Shown: one piece after another, positions 1 to 10,062 of the stretch
Layout: each line of letters opens with the position of its first letter
How positions within the stretch are numbered: position 1 is the first letter of the stretch
NCBI RefSeq assembly: GCF_001027925.1
Contig: NZ_LECT01000028.1
Span: 124,001-188,000 of the forward strand
Reading direction: 5' to 3'
Source: Rhodopirellula islandica
GTDB taxonomy: Bacteria; Planctomycetota; Planctomycetia; Pirellulales; Pirellulaceae
Length of the DNA stretch: 64,000 nucleotides
Notes under the pieces: model-generated
What the model saw: the letters and a program-made list of their open reading frames with translations, nothing else
Told to the model about the DNA's origin: nothing
Databases searched by the model: none
Program-made: the position numbers and the translations under genes

Positions 1-57
1 CGGTCGTTGACCAAGCGGAAATTGGCGCAAGCCCGCCGCGGGGACTTCTCTTTCTAG
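1..57 (+). CDS. Possible 3' end of an upstream gene
   Basis: The first frame is open from base 1 to a TAG at 55-57 and would encode an 18-residue basic tail ending in GDFSF. Nothing upstream is visible, so this may be the C-terminus of a plus-strand gene or chance. It is too short to identify. Confidence 0.2.
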   Translation, partial: RSLTKRKLAQARRGDFSF

Positions 58-119
58 GCGTTTTCGTGTTCAATATCGGACTTCCCTTTCACCCCTCACA
101 AGCTGCGCCCTGACGCTTT

Positions 120-563
120 ATGGCTACCGAGCAAACCGAAGACACGCCCCCAGAAGAAATTCCCGTCGAAATCGTTCTGCGCTACAACAAAGACGATACC
201 GACGAGCATGGCTTTGCGTCGGTTTGGAACGTTGCCTCAGCCACTTGTGACGGCGACACCGCGCGGACCCGCGACATGGCGGGACGAATGCTCGGATTCT
301 TGTGCAAAAAAGACTACGAACACGTTGTCTGCAGCTCAACCGACGCTTCTTACCTGGATGAATGGTTCGAACGCGACAAAGCGATCCTCTACAACTGGAA
401 AGCTGACAGCGAAACGACCGACGCAATCACCCAGCACGCTTATGTGCCGGCCGCTGCGATGATCAGTTTCCTGAAACGCGAGAAGTTCAAACCAACTGCG
501 AACTACAGCCCTCGCCGGGCTGACCGCGTGGCTTGGTTCCAAGAAAAGTGGGGCCTCGGCTGA
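120..563 (+). CDS. Hypothetical protein, 147 aa
   Basis: I do not recognise this soluble, acidic 147-residue protein. It has no signal peptide or membrane segment. The N-terminus is rich in Glu, Pro and Thr, followed by a mixed alpha/beta-like region with two Cys residues near the middle (KKDYEHVVCSSTD) and a basic C-terminal tail ending WFQEKWGLG. The ATG at 120 is the first in frame. Its stop at 561-563 lies 5 bases before the likely ATG (569) of the next gene, so the two are probably co-transcribed. It could be a small adaptor or regulatory protein, but nothing in the sequence proves a role. Codon use resembles that of the neighbours, which supports it being real. Confidence 0.65.
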   Translation: MATEQTEDTPPEEIPVEIVLRYNKDDTDEHGFASVWNVASATCDGDTARTRDMAGRMLGFLCKKDYEHVVCSSTDASYLDEWFERDKAILYNWKADSETTDAITQHAYVPAAAMISFLKREKFKPTANYSPRRADRVAWFQEKWGLG

Positions 564-568
564 GCCCG

Positions 569-1684
569 ATGGGCAACCTGTCCGAGCCACCCTCTTCTTC
601 GGTTCACTTTGCCATTTCGACGGTTCGCGTTCCCGCGAACCCCATCGAAAAAGAGTCGAATCTCGGGGTCACTGAACTGGCCCCCGACGCAGCCGAAGAC
701 CTGCTGGAAGAATGCTGGGAACAGATTGATTCACCGAATCAATCTCCCCACCCGTTGGCCGCGCCTCTGCAGCGGCACCTTCAACGTGCCCGGCACATCT
801 ACCGATTCGAATCGCCAGACCATTCGTTGGCTGAGATCCTTTCACCCGAATGGCAAGACTGGGCATGGAGCGCGAACGCTCTGTGGTGGACCTCCGCTTC
901 GGATGGCAAGCCAGCGTTGCTCAGCGACCCCGCGGGGCGACAACTGCACGGCCCAGGTTCCTTCGACGCGAAGGCTCAGATCCCCTTCCTTCCGGAATCG
1001 CGGCAGCGACGCATTGAGTCTGCCACGGTTCTCCGCAATCGAAACCTGGATCCAGTGGATGGCACCGCCCCGCTGCCCAGCAGCAGCGAGACCGAAACGT
1101 TTGCACCCGCGATCGCCGCCAAGCGAATGCTCGGACTGTTCGCCGTCGCGGCTCGCGCCGAAGCAATGGCCAATGGCCAGACGCTCGATCTCGACCGAGT
1201 CCGGGAGCGATCCCCGCTGGCGGCGGATGCGCTGACGCCTGCTGAAAAAGATTTCTTCGACCTGGTTTCACCTCCCGCTGAGATGGTCGACACGGCCGCC
1301 TGGCGTTACGAATCACTGCACACGCTGCAGTGGGCGTTGCAGATGCAACCAGACCTGGACTGGGCCGATGAACGCTGCGACCTCGCCAGCGTGCTGCGAT
1401 TGATCCTCTCACTGCCGCACGAAGACCTGATCGGGCACGCGATCTTGCGGCCCATCGAGGAACTGCTTCAAGCCGCTGACTTGCATGTTTGCTTGTGGTG
1501 GAAATTGGCGGTGGAGGGTGCGGCGGGACGAGAGATCCCCGGCGGATTGGACCCTGGCGTTGTGGCGGAACGCGTGCACGCACTGACGTGGCTGCTGCAA
1601 CTGTCCGGCGGCGTTCCCGAGGAGGCTGCTGACATGTCCTGGGATCAAATTGGCCGCGAAATCGAATGCGGCATCGTCGGTTGA
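569..1684 (+). CDS. DUF4272-like protein
   Basis: This 371-residue protein of unknown function resembles the DUF4272 family in its C-terminal half. Features seen are an Ala-rich helix (AKRMLGLFAVAARAEAMANG), the segment LTPAEKDFFDLVSPP, then WRYESLHTLQWALQ, and late helices with RVHALTWLLQLSG. The family usually carries the same order: helix, PxE-FL, WR-EAL-LLWALG, and R-AL-WL near the end. No signal peptide or membrane span is visible. The open frame extends upstream to 533, but that start would lie inside the previous gene, so the ATG at 569 is preferred. It forms a tight pair with the 147-aa gene. The enzymatic role of DUF4272 proteins is not known to me. Confidence 0.7.
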   Translation: MGNLSEPPSSSVHFAISTVRVPANPIEKESNLGVTELAPDAAEDLLEECWEQIDSPNQSPHPLAAPLQRHLQRARHIYRFESPDHSLAEILSPEWQDWAWSANALWWTSASDGKPALLSDPAGRQLHGPGSFDAKAQIPFLPESRQRRIESATVLRNRNLDPVDGTAPLPSSSETETFAPAIAAKRMLGLFAVAARAEAMANGQTLDLDRVRERSPLAADALTPAEKDFFDLVSPPAEMVDTAAWRYESLHTLQWALQMQPDLDWADERCDLASVLRLILSLPHEDLIGHAILRPIEELLQAADLHVCLWWKLAVEGAAGREIPGGLDPGVVAERVHALTWLLQLSGGVPEEAADMSWDQIGREIECGIVG

Positions 1685-1769
1685 TCCGACGCACCCACCG
1701 CTGGCCCAACCTGCCGGAGTCGCCTTTTTACGGCCTACTCGATGCACCAGTGCTGACGTATAACTTTGA

Positions 1770-3134
<1,365 letters not shown>

Positions 3135-3178
3135 TCGACCAAACGAGCCATTGGTCCTGCTGACGATACGATTCAAAG

Positions 3179-3211
3179 CCTCCCAACTGCCTCGCAGTTC
3201 GGAGGTTTTTT
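3179..3211 (+). terminator. Rho-independent terminator of thiC
   Basis: A GC-rich hairpin (CCTCC, a C-C mismatch, then AACTGC-CTC-GCAGTT and GGAGG) is followed directly by six T residues. It starts 44 bases after the thiC stop. Confidence 0.85.
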
Positions 3212-3409
3212 CGTGCTCGCACCGCGACCGCAGAATCGGCCTGACACCAGCCTCACCAACCAGCCGGCCACACCCGAGATACAACCAACCGTTCGGAGCC
3301 AACCAATGAATGCTATCCTGATCGAGGCTGTGCTACCGACTCGCTTGATGCCGCAGCACGTGAATGCCGCTTGAACTTGATTCTTCATCCCAAGAGAGCC
3401 GGGCAGACC

Positions 3410-4270
3410 ATGACCCGAATTCCCTTCGCGTTGCTGCTGCTCTTGATCGCGGCCGGATGCCAAAAACAAGGCGACCGCGACGAAGAATTGTTGTACCTCC
3501 GTGCAGCCCTCCCCGCTGAACTGCTCGAGCAGTCACACCTGGACATCCCTAGCCGTGACTGCATTGCCAAGCTTGAAACGCCTGAGGGCACTTCTCTGGG
3601 GCTAAGAATCTTTCCAGGCCAGTCCAAATCCCACGGTGGAATCCGAGCGGAGATCAGCCTGGACTATCCCTTCCAGCCTGAAGAAGTCGTCCGCTATTCC
3701 TGGCGGTTTCAACTGCCAGAAGACTTCGTCTCGGATGCCCCGCAGAACCGCTGGTGGGTCATCGGACAATGGCATGACCAACCTGACTCCACCAAGAACG
3801 AAACATGGGACACGCACCCTTCCTACAGTCCCCCAATCTCACTTTCGATCGCAGAAGTGAATCAGAACCTGCTGCTTGGGATCAGCTATGGAATCACGCA
3901 CGGCGGTCACGAACAGGCCCATCCCGCTCCGATCCCGATCCAGCGTGGCAACTGGTACACCGTCCACGCGGACATCCACTGGTCGCTGACCGAACAGGGT
4001 CGCGCCAAGATCTCCTTGCGAGAAGTCACAGACAGCGACCGAGTGATGACGGGCCCCAACATGAACAATGCCTACCAGCACTACCTTAAGATTGGCATGT
4101 ACCGCCACCCGGCGATCCAAAGTGAAAACTGGATCCACCTCGATCAAATCACTGCCACCCATCTCACCAAGGAACCGCGTGAGAACGAGACTGGATTTCG
4201 CGGAGAGAGCAAACCGCTCAGTGCATCACCGGAGACCGACGCAGGCAGGCCTCACGCGAGAAAGAAATGA
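3410..4270 (+). CDS. Lipoprotein resembling heparin-lyase-type polysaccharide lyase
   Basis: This 286-residue secreted lipoprotein has a signal peptide ending in the lipobox IAAGC (Cys near residue 18), so it is probably anchored in a membrane. The mature part resembles the jelly-roll polysaccharide lyase fold (PF14099-like). Seen are the G-IRAEI segment, YSWRFQLPEDF, WWVIGQWHDQPD, a central SPPISLSI strand, GNWYTVHADIHWS, and MNNAYQHYLKIGMYRHPAI near the end. Catalytic residues cannot be assigned safely from sequence alone. The frame runs back to a TTG at 3371, but the ATG at 3410 gives a correct signal peptide. It stands alone, convergent with phoU. It might only bind polysaccharide rather than cleave it. 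Confidence 0.7.
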   Translation: MTRIPFALLLLLIAAGCQKQGDRDEELLYLRAALPAELLEQSHLDIPSRDCIAKLETPEGTSLGLRIFPGQSKSHGGIRAEISLDYPFQPEEVVRYSWRFQLPEDFVSDAPQNRWWVIGQWHDQPDSTKNETWDTHPSYSPPISLSIAEVNQNLLLGISYGITHGGHEQAHPAPIPIQRGNWYTVHADIHWSLTEQGRAKISLREVTDSDRVMTGPNMNNAYQHYLKIGMYRHPAIQSENWIHLDQITATHLTKEPRENETGFRGESKPLSASPETDAGRPHARKK

Positions 4271-4432
4271 CGCAATGAACGAGGCGACGAACGGTTGATT
4301 GCCCGTAGCCTTTTTTGTGTCGGAGGCGTTGCTCTTCACGCGATGCTTCGCGGTCATCCGCTGCGAACGGAACGACCGAAGTTGGTTTCGCAACGGTGCC
4401 GAAACTCGCACCTGCAATCGCCCCACTCCCAC

Positions 4433-5110
4433 TCAGTGGGCTTTGCCTTCTCCGATGTGGTGTTGGTGCCGGACGATGTCACCGCTAACCATGTAGATGG
4501 TCTCTTCGGCGACATTGGTCGCCATGTCCGCGATTCGCTCCAGATGGCGAGTGGCGCTGAAGCAGTGAACCGCTGGCTCCACCCAGTCCGTGTCCGTCTT
4601 CATCATCGCCTGCAACTCTTCGATCAACTCCACGTTCAGGCGATCCACTTCGTCGTCCCGGGCGATCACCTGGTGAGCCAATTCTGCATCCTGCTCAATG
4701 AACGAATCCAGTGCCGAGCGAACCATCTCCAACGTGATGTTCACCATCTGATTGATATCGTCAGGAACGCTAAACAAAGGAAACAAATCCAAGGACCTGC
4801 TGCGTTCGGCGATGTTGCATGCCAAGTCAGCCATCCGTTCCAAATCGGCATTCAGTTTGATCGCCGAAACCATCCAGCGAAGATCAATCGCAACGGGCTG
4901 GTAAAGCGCCAGCAACTTCAAGCACTCCTCTTCAATCCGGACGTCGTTGGCGTCCACCTTGACGTCCGTTTCGATCACTCGGACCGCCATGTCGGGACGC
5001 CGTTCCACGAGCGCCCGAACAGACATCTCGATCATTTGCTCGACCACACCGAACTGCTCCACCAAATCAGTGCGAAGAGCCTGAACGGCTCGATTGAGGT
5101 GCTTGCTCAT
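4433..5110 (-). CDS. phoU: Phosphate signalling protein PhoU
   Basis: PhoU is a cytoplasmic, peripheral regulator that links the Pst transporter to the phosphate-sensing kinase and limits phosphate uptake. This 225-residue protein has the two PhoU three-helix repeats, each with the metal-binding signature: DADLERMADLACNIAE-like (seen as NADLERMADLACNIAE) and RHLERIADMATNVAEE. Its length is typical. The frame is open upstream to 5374, overlapping pstB, but the ATG at 5110 starts the conserved MSKHLNRA sequence. It lies 88 bases after pstB as the last gene of the operon. It may also contribute to persistence-type responses, as in other bacteria. No cognate PhoR/PhoB pair is in the window. Confidence 0.95.
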   Translation of the reverse strand: MSKHLNRAVQALRTDLVEQFGVVEQMIEMSVRALVERRPDMAVRVIETDVKVDANDVRIEEECLKLLALYQPVAIDLRWMVSAIKLNADLERMADLACNIAERSRSLDLFPLFSVPDDINQMVNITLEMVRSALDSFIEQDAELAHQVIARDDEVDRLNVELIEELQAMMKTDTDWVEPAVHCFSATRHLERIADMATNVAEETIYMVSGDIVRHQHHIGEGKAH

Positions 5111-5198
5111 AGGTGATTCCGAATGGGTCTTCCAGACAACAGGGTTGGCCGAAAGCAGAGAATGGGTGGGGGTGGGGCAGGGCCAGGAACAGCCGGGA

Positions 5199-6047
5199 TC
5201 AACCGAAACGGCCGCGAACGTAATCGTCCGTTCGCTTTTCCTGGGGCTTGGTGAAGACGTCTTGAGTGGCTCCTGATTCAACCAACTTTCCTTCGAAAAA
5301 GAAAGCCGTTCGATCACTACAACGACTCGCTTGCTGCATGTTGTGCGTGACCATGACGATGGTGTACTGCTCACGCAACTCGTAGATCAAGTCCTCGATG
5401 GCCAACGTACTGGCCGGATCCAAAGCACTGCAGGGCTCATCCATCAACAAGACTTCCGGACCAACAGCGATTGCGCGAGCAATGCACAATCGTTGCTGCT
5501 GCCCACCGGACAACCCCAGCGCGGGTGCGTGAAGTCGATCCTTCACCTCGTCCCAAACCGCGGCTTTTCGCAGCGACCACTCCACCAGTTCTTGCAGTTC
5601 GCTGCGACTCAGGTAGAGGTGCAACCGAGGCCCGAAGGCAACATTCTCAAAGATGGTCTTGGGGAATGGATTGGGTTTTTGAAACACCATTCCAATGCGA
5701 CGACGAAGGTTCACCACGTCAGTCGACTGCGCCAGAACATCCAAGTCATCGATCATCAACGTCCCGCGACTGTTGGCCGAAGGCACGATGTCGTTCATCC
5801 GGTTGATCCATCGGAGCAAGGTGCTCTTGCCACAACCGCTAGGGCCAATGAAGGCAGTCACTTGGTTGCGAGGCACCTCAAGCGAGAGATTGTGAATCGC
5901 CTGGAAGGACCCGTACCACGCGCTGAAATCTGCAATTCGAATGCATGTATCGGGCGTCACCTCCGCTTTCGCGGGTGAGTCCGAATGGAGATTCGCCGAT
6001 CGAGAGACTTCTGACATCGTGGAAGTATTCGCGTTTAGAGCTTTCAT
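5199..6047 (-). CDS. pstB: Phosphate ABC transporter ATP-binding protein PstB
   Basis: PstB is the cytoplasmic ATPase that powers phosphate import through PstC and PstA. At 282 residues it is slightly longer than usual because of an N-terminal extension of about 35 residues. Motifs in order are Walker [10 protein letters not shown], the Q-loop region VFQKPNPFP typical of PstB, the signature [16 protein letters not shown], Walker [14 protein letters not shown], and the H-loop [12 protein letters not shown]. The ATG lies 9 bases after the pstA stop, which indicates translational coupling. It is the fourth gene of pstSCAB-phoU and is expected to respond to phosphate limitation, though I see no convincing Pho box. 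Confidence 0.97.
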   Translation of the reverse strand: MKALNANTSTMSEVSRSANLHSDSPAKAEVTPDTCIRIADFSAWYGSFQAIHNLSLEVPRNQVTAFIGPSGCGKSTLLRWINRMNDIVPSANSRGTLMIDDLDVLAQSTDVVNLRRRIGMVFQKPNPFPKTIFENVAFGPRLHLYLSRSELQELVEWSLRKAAVWDEVKDRLHAPALGLSGGQQQRLCIARAIAVGPEVLLMDEPCSALDPASTLAIEDLIYELREQYTIVMVTHNMQQASRCSDRTAFFFEGKLVESGATQDVFTKPQEKRTDDYVRGRFG

Positions 6048-6056
6048 TGGACCGTG

Positions 6057-7340
6057 TTATCCCACCCGCATTTTTTGTCGAAGATAAATCGCCACTGAGT
6101 TCATCAGCAACAACACGGCAAGCAACACAATAATCGCCGCCGCAGCGAGTTCTTGATAGGCTGCTTGCTGACGACCGGCCCAATTAAAAATCAGCACCGG
6201 CATCGTAACCACATTATCCATCAAATTCTGAGGCCCGGAGTTCTTTGCCACCGCCGCCCCCAAAACCACCAAGATTGGTGCCGCCTCCCCAATCGCTCGG
6301 CCCATCGCCAAAATAGCCCCCGTCATGATACCTGGCACGGCTGCCGGGAGCGAAACATTTCGGACGGTTTGCCACTTGGTGGCCCCCAGTCCAAACGAGG
6401 CTTCCCGCAAGCTGGAGGGGACCCCACGAAGCGCTTCTTGAGAGGCGATGATCACAATGGGAAGAATGACCAATGACAGGGTCAGCCCAGCTGCCAAGAA
6501 GCTTTTCCCAAACGGAAGACGCATGTAATACCACTTCGTTTCGGAGTAAGAACCTCCGCCTTGGCCCTTCCGAACGGTTCGCGCCCGAACCTCCGGGTCG
6601 CTTGGTTTGGGTTGCCCCGTGGCAGGATCCCAAACCGCCAATTCAAACGCTTGCCCCTGACGATCGACGGCCTGCATCGGGGCATCAATCGTGATGGTTG
6701 TCTTGGCTTCATCGACTTGTGGAATCAGAACCGTGTGGCCACCACCCGCCAAAGAAAGGACTTGATAGTAGTGATCGACGCCGAACAATTCCGTTCCGCT
6801 GGATTCGTTCACTTGAATCCGGCCAAAGACATTGAACATGAACACAAACAAACTCAGGCCCAGCAACCCGTAAACGATCGATGGCACGCCGGCCAGATTG
6901 GAGATATTCAACTGAATGAAACCATGCAGCATCTTCAGCGGCCTGCTAACCGGTTTGAATTCTTCCAAGAAGATTGCGGTGCCGATGCCAAGCGGGAGCG
7001 CCGAGGCGGCACAGATGCCACAAATGAAAATCGACCCCACAATCGACGGCCACATGCCGGCGGATTCAGGATTGAGCTCACTGTGCGAGTTCTGCAGCAA
7101 ATCAGCGGTCAACCGGGAATGGCCTTGCCATCCGATGGAAACCAGCAAGACCCCCAGCACGACCACGCTCAAGCCGGAGATAAAAACGCAAAGCAGATAG
7201 AACAAACGGCTGTAGAGTTTGCGTCGACTCGAATTGTCCGTCGACACCGAGAACTCACCCTCCGTGAACCCAGAACCTGGGGGAGGGCTGTGGTCATCGA
7301 CTGGTGCGGTAGAAGCAGTCGCCATGGAATTGTCACGCAT
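6057..7340 (-). CDS. pstA: Phosphate ABC transporter permease PstA, enlarged
   Basis: PstA is one of two inner-membrane permeases of the phosphate importer. The N-terminal half has a TM segment at about residues 46-70 and the SIVGSIFICGICAASALPLG helix. The EAA loop that contacts PstB is at about 302-326 (EALRGVPSSLREASFGLGA), followed by GRAIGEAAPILVV. At 427 residues it is well over the usual 280-300. The surplus is a soluble-looking insert at about residues 173-275 that is rich in beta-strand-forming residues (HTVLIPQVDEAKTTITIDAP), plus a 40-residue N-terminal extension. ATG codons at 7340 and 7325 are both possible starts. It follows pstC by 21 bases. Confidence 0.93.
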   Translation of the reverse strand: MRDNSMATASTAPVDDHSPPPGSGFTEGEFSVSTDNSSRRKLYSRLFYLLCVFISGLSVVVLGVLLVSIGWQGHSRLTADLLQNSHSELNPESAGMWPSIVGSIFICGICAASALPLGIGTAIFLEEFKPVSRPLKMLHGFIQLNISNLAGVPSIVYGLLGLSLFVFMFNVFGRIQVNESSGTELFGVDHYYQVLSLAGGGHTVLIPQVDEAKTTITIDAPMQAVDRQGQAFELAVWDPATGQPKPSDPEVRARTVRKGQGGGSYSETKWYYMRLPFGKSFLAAGLTLSLVILPIVIIASQEALRGVPSSLREASFGLGATKWQTVRNVSLPAAVPGIMTGAILAMGRAIGEAAPILVVLGAAVAKNSGPQNLMDNVVTMPVLIFNWAGRQQAAYQELAAAAIIVLLAVLLLMNSVAIYLRQKMRVG

Positions 7341-7361
7341 GAGAGAAGAACGCGGGATGAC

Positions 7362-8309
7362 TTAGGAATAAACTTCTTGGTAACGGCGACGGATCAGTTG
7401 CCCGACCAAAGTCATCCCAAATGTGATCGTAAACAACGTGATTGCGACCGCGTACAAGCTGAAGTACTGAACGGTCCCGTACTCGTTCTCACTCTTGATC
7501 ATTTCAACGATGAACCCTGTCATCGTTTGCGATTGCTCACGAGGATCCGCCGTGAACGTGGCTCGCGTCCCCGCTGCCAAAGCCACCACCATCGTCTCGC
7601 CAATCGCTCGACTGAAAGCCAGCAAGAAAGCGGAGATGATCCCGGACAGTGCCGCGGGCACGACCACTTTGATGGACGTCTCAAACGGCGTGCATCCCAG
7701 CCCATAAGCGGCTTCTCGAAGGGCCCTTGGAACGGCATGCAGGGCGTCTTCCGATAGACTGCAAACCATCGGCAAACAAAGAATGCCAACTGCAATGCCA
7801 GCACTGGTCGCGTTGAACGTGTCGAATCCGCCAGCCGAGAGAAACTGCAACGAAGGGCTGACAATCAGAACAGCAAAGTAGCCCAGGACCACGGTGGGGA
7901 TTCCCGCAATGACTTCCAAGGTCGGCTTCAGCACGGCCCGCACTCGGTCGGACGCGAACTCGGACAAAAAGACCGCCGTGATCAAACCGCACGGCAAGGC
8001 AATCAACATGGCGATCATCGTGACCCGCAGGGTCCCCGACAGAAGCGGCCAAATCCCAAACTGAGCCTTGGCAATGTCTTTGCTTTGAAGAGCGGTCCAT
8101 TCTGTCCCCGTGAGAAACCCACGGAGACTGACGTGCTCGCTCTGAAAGAAATGCCAGCTTTCACCAATCAACATCACAATGATGCCGACGGTGATCCCAA
8201 CCGTCAGCAAAGCGCACAGTGCAAGCAAAGCCACCATGGCTTTTTCTTGCACCACTCCAATGCCGGTCGAACGAAACTTCTTGTTGACAAGTGCGGCTGG
8301 ACGATTCAA
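7362..8309 (-). CDS. pstC: Phosphate ABC transporter permease PstC
   Basis: PstC is the partner inner-membrane permease for phosphate. The 315-residue sequence shows six or so TM segments, the GIWPLLSGTLRVTMIA and LPCGLITAVFLSEFA segments, EVIAGIPTVVLGYFA, and an EAA loop (EDALHAVPRALREAAYGLGC) followed by SRAIGETMVVALAAG. All are family hallmarks. The frame begins with TTG at 8309. An internal ATG at 8237 would start exactly at the first TM segment, so the exact start is uncertain. The 113-base gap after pstS is the largest in the operon and could host extra regulation or mRNA processing, since pstS is usually made in excess. Confidence 0.94.
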   Translation of the reverse strand: MNRPAALVNKKFRSTGIGVVQEKAMVALLALCALLTVGITVGIIVMLIGESWHFFQSEHVSLRGFLTGTEWTALQSKDIAKAQFGIWPLLSGTLRVTMIAMLIALPCGLITAVFLSEFASDRVRAVLKPTLEVIAGIPTVVLGYFAVLIVSPSLQFLSAGGFDTFNATSAGIAVGILCLPMVCSLSEDALHAVPRALREAAYGLGCTPFETSIKVVVPAALSGIISAFLLAFSRAIGETMVVALAAGTRATFTADPREQSQTMTGFIVEMIKSENEYGTVQYFSLYAVAITLFTITFGMTLVGQLIRRRYQEVYS

Positions 8310-8422
8310 GGCAATCTACCCGATCGGCCACCGTGCTTGATTCGCAAGGCGGCCCTATGAAATGCCTTTGCCGCCAGAGCAGCGACAAAGGAATCAGTCT
8401 GTAAGAAACTGAAACAGTCTGT

Positions 8423-9481
8423 TTAGGGAACGAGATTTTCGTCGATGAACAAATCGGTCAAGGCACCGCTGCGGCTTTCACCAGCTTCATCGACGAAGTG
8501 GGTGCCCGTTTTCACAGCGTCCAAATTCGCTTGGGCTTTTGCCATCACGGCTTCGGGCAACCGAACGTAACCCACCTTTTGACTGACTTCGGGGGTATTG
8601 GCCAAGAAGTACTCGACGAACACTTGAACCTCAGCTCGGTTGAGCGAATCCGTGTTCACATAGATGAACAACGGACGGCTGAACGGAGCGTAACGATTCG
8701 ACGCGATGTTGTCGGTGGTTGGCTGGTAGGCGGTTTCATCCTTGGGATTGACAATGGAAACCGCACGCAGCTTGTCTTTGTTTTCTTCGTAGTAAGCCAC
8801 TCCGAAGAAACCGATTGCGAATTTGTTGTCCGAAACACCTTTGACCAAGATGTTGTCGTCTTCGTTCAAGTTCATGTCGCCGCGAAGTTCTTCCTTCGAC
8901 TTCTTCGCCAACACTTCGTGGAAGTAGTCGTAGGTGCCCGACCCGGTGCCCGGCGAATAAATCTGAATCGCCTCTTCGGGCCAACTCGGATCCACATCAC
9001 TCCAATTTTTCACCGCTTCGTCACCGACAAACATGGATTTCAGCTGATCGACCGTCAATTCTTTGACCCAATCGTTCTGTGGGTTCACGACGATGGTCAA
9101 ACCGTCGTAGGCCACCGGAAGCTCCACAAAGGTGACGTCGTTTTCTTTGCAGTTTTCAAATTCACCCGATTTGATTGGGCGAGAGGCATCCGAGATGTCC
9201 GTGCCTTTGTCGTAAAAGCTCTTGAACCCGTTTCCAGTTCCGTTGCCGCTAACGATGATGTCGACATTGGGATGCTCTTGAATGAACCCTTCCCGGATGG
9301 CGTTGCTGATGGGCTGAACCGTGCTGCTGCCGTCAACTTTGATCGTGCCGACCAAGTTCGATTCAGCGGCCGGCGCCGATGAGTCGCCGTCGGTCTCCGG
9401 GGTGGAACTGGACTTGTCACAGCCCGTCGAAACAACCGCGAGAGCGATCCAGCAAGAGAGGGCAAACGAAGTGAATTTCAT
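8423..9481 (-). CDS. pstS: Phosphate-binding lipoprotein PstS
   Basis: PstS is the high-affinity phosphate receptor that delivers phosphate to PstCA. The signal peptide ends in a lipobox (VVSTGC), so it is lipid-anchored. The mature protein (352 residues in all with the signal) begins with a Ser/Pro/Glu-rich linker and then the ligand-binding core. Hallmarks are VDGSSTVQPI near the start, NGTGNGFKSF, the segment DISDASRPIK, YSPGTGSGTYDYF, and a late SRPLFIYVNT strand. These Ser, Thr and Gly-rich loops form the anion pocket. The ATG at 9481 is the only start giving a signal peptide. First gene of pstSCAB-phoU; no recognisable Pho box was found upstream. Confidence 0.96.
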   Translation of the reverse strand: MKFTSFALSCWIALAVVSTGCDKSSSTPETDGDSSAPAAESNLVGTIKVDGSSTVQPISNAIREGFIQEHPNVDIIVSGNGTGNGFKSFYDKGTDISDASRPIKSGEFENCKENDVTFVELPVAYDGLTIVVNPQNDWVKELTVDQLKSMFVGDEAVKNWSDVDPSWPEEAIQIYSPGTGSGTYDYFHEVLAKKSKEELRGDMNLNEDDNILVKGVSDNKFAIGFFGVAYYEENKDKLRAVSIVNPKDETAYQPTTDNIASNRYAPFSRPLFIYVNTDSLNRAEVQVFVEYFLANTPEVSQKVGYVRLPEAVMAKAQANLDAVKTGTHFVDEAGESRSGALTDLFIDENLVP

Positions 9482-9933
9482 GGTCGGATCGCCTGATAAA
9501 TGGGGACGATAGAGTGGGGAGGTGGGGGCACATCTGTTTCAAAGTCACAGAATCCGTCGCGTCCATTGCGCTGCTGTGTGCTGCTGATCCTTTGCAGTTC
9601 ATTTCCAGCGAGGACGAATTGTAGTCCTCTTCCCTAGGTTGACAAACAGCCCGCCAACGCTCCCCGAGCAACCTCGATCGCCTCCTAAAACAATGTATTC
9701 AGAGGTTTTAGACGCCCTTGACCGCACCAAAATGACGGATTGTCGCCACCAAACCGTTTGAAGATCTTGTGAAGAAATGGCCGGTCAGAAGTCGCAAAGT
9801 GCCCGCGACCGCGCAGCTCCCCCCCAACGGACATGCTCAACGTCGCACCTGCGAAGACAGCCTTCGCAATCGCGATGGCGGCTGAAACGCGTCCCCGGTT
9901 CCAGATGTCTCGGCAGCCACCCAACCAGACTCG
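9482..9933. other. Intergenic region upstream of pstS
   Basis: The stretch before the repeat at 9934 should hold the pstS promoter (minus strand). I searched by eye for CTGTCAT-type Pho direct repeats and saw none. No credible gene is present. Confidence 0.5.
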
Positions 9934-10062
9934 CTAAGCAGGTCGGCAGGAGTGATCAAGCACAACCATGTGAGCCGTTTGGGCGTTCGCCCCGGTTGTG
10001 CGTGAAAACCGTGGCTAACGCCAGCGGCTCACATACCCGATGACACCTGCGTACCTGCTTAG
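9934..10062 (-). repeat. 129-bp inverted-repeat element, copy 1
   Basis: Both ends carry the perfect 10-bp inverted repeat CTAAGCAGGT / ACCTGCTTAG. Inside is a long imperfect hairpin bounded by TGTGAGCCG and CGGCTCACA. The copy is nearly identical in reverse complement to the one at 58502-58630, with only a handful of substitutions and equal length. The right end overlaps the cstA stop: the TAA of the terminal CTAAG is the cstA stop codon (10059-10061). There is no coding capacity, so it looks like a non-autonomous, MITE- or REP-like element. Confidence 0.85.

Noticed and set aside
9482-9700. Pho box upstream of pstS
   Set aside because: No convincing direct repeat of the CTGTCAT type at 11-base spacing.
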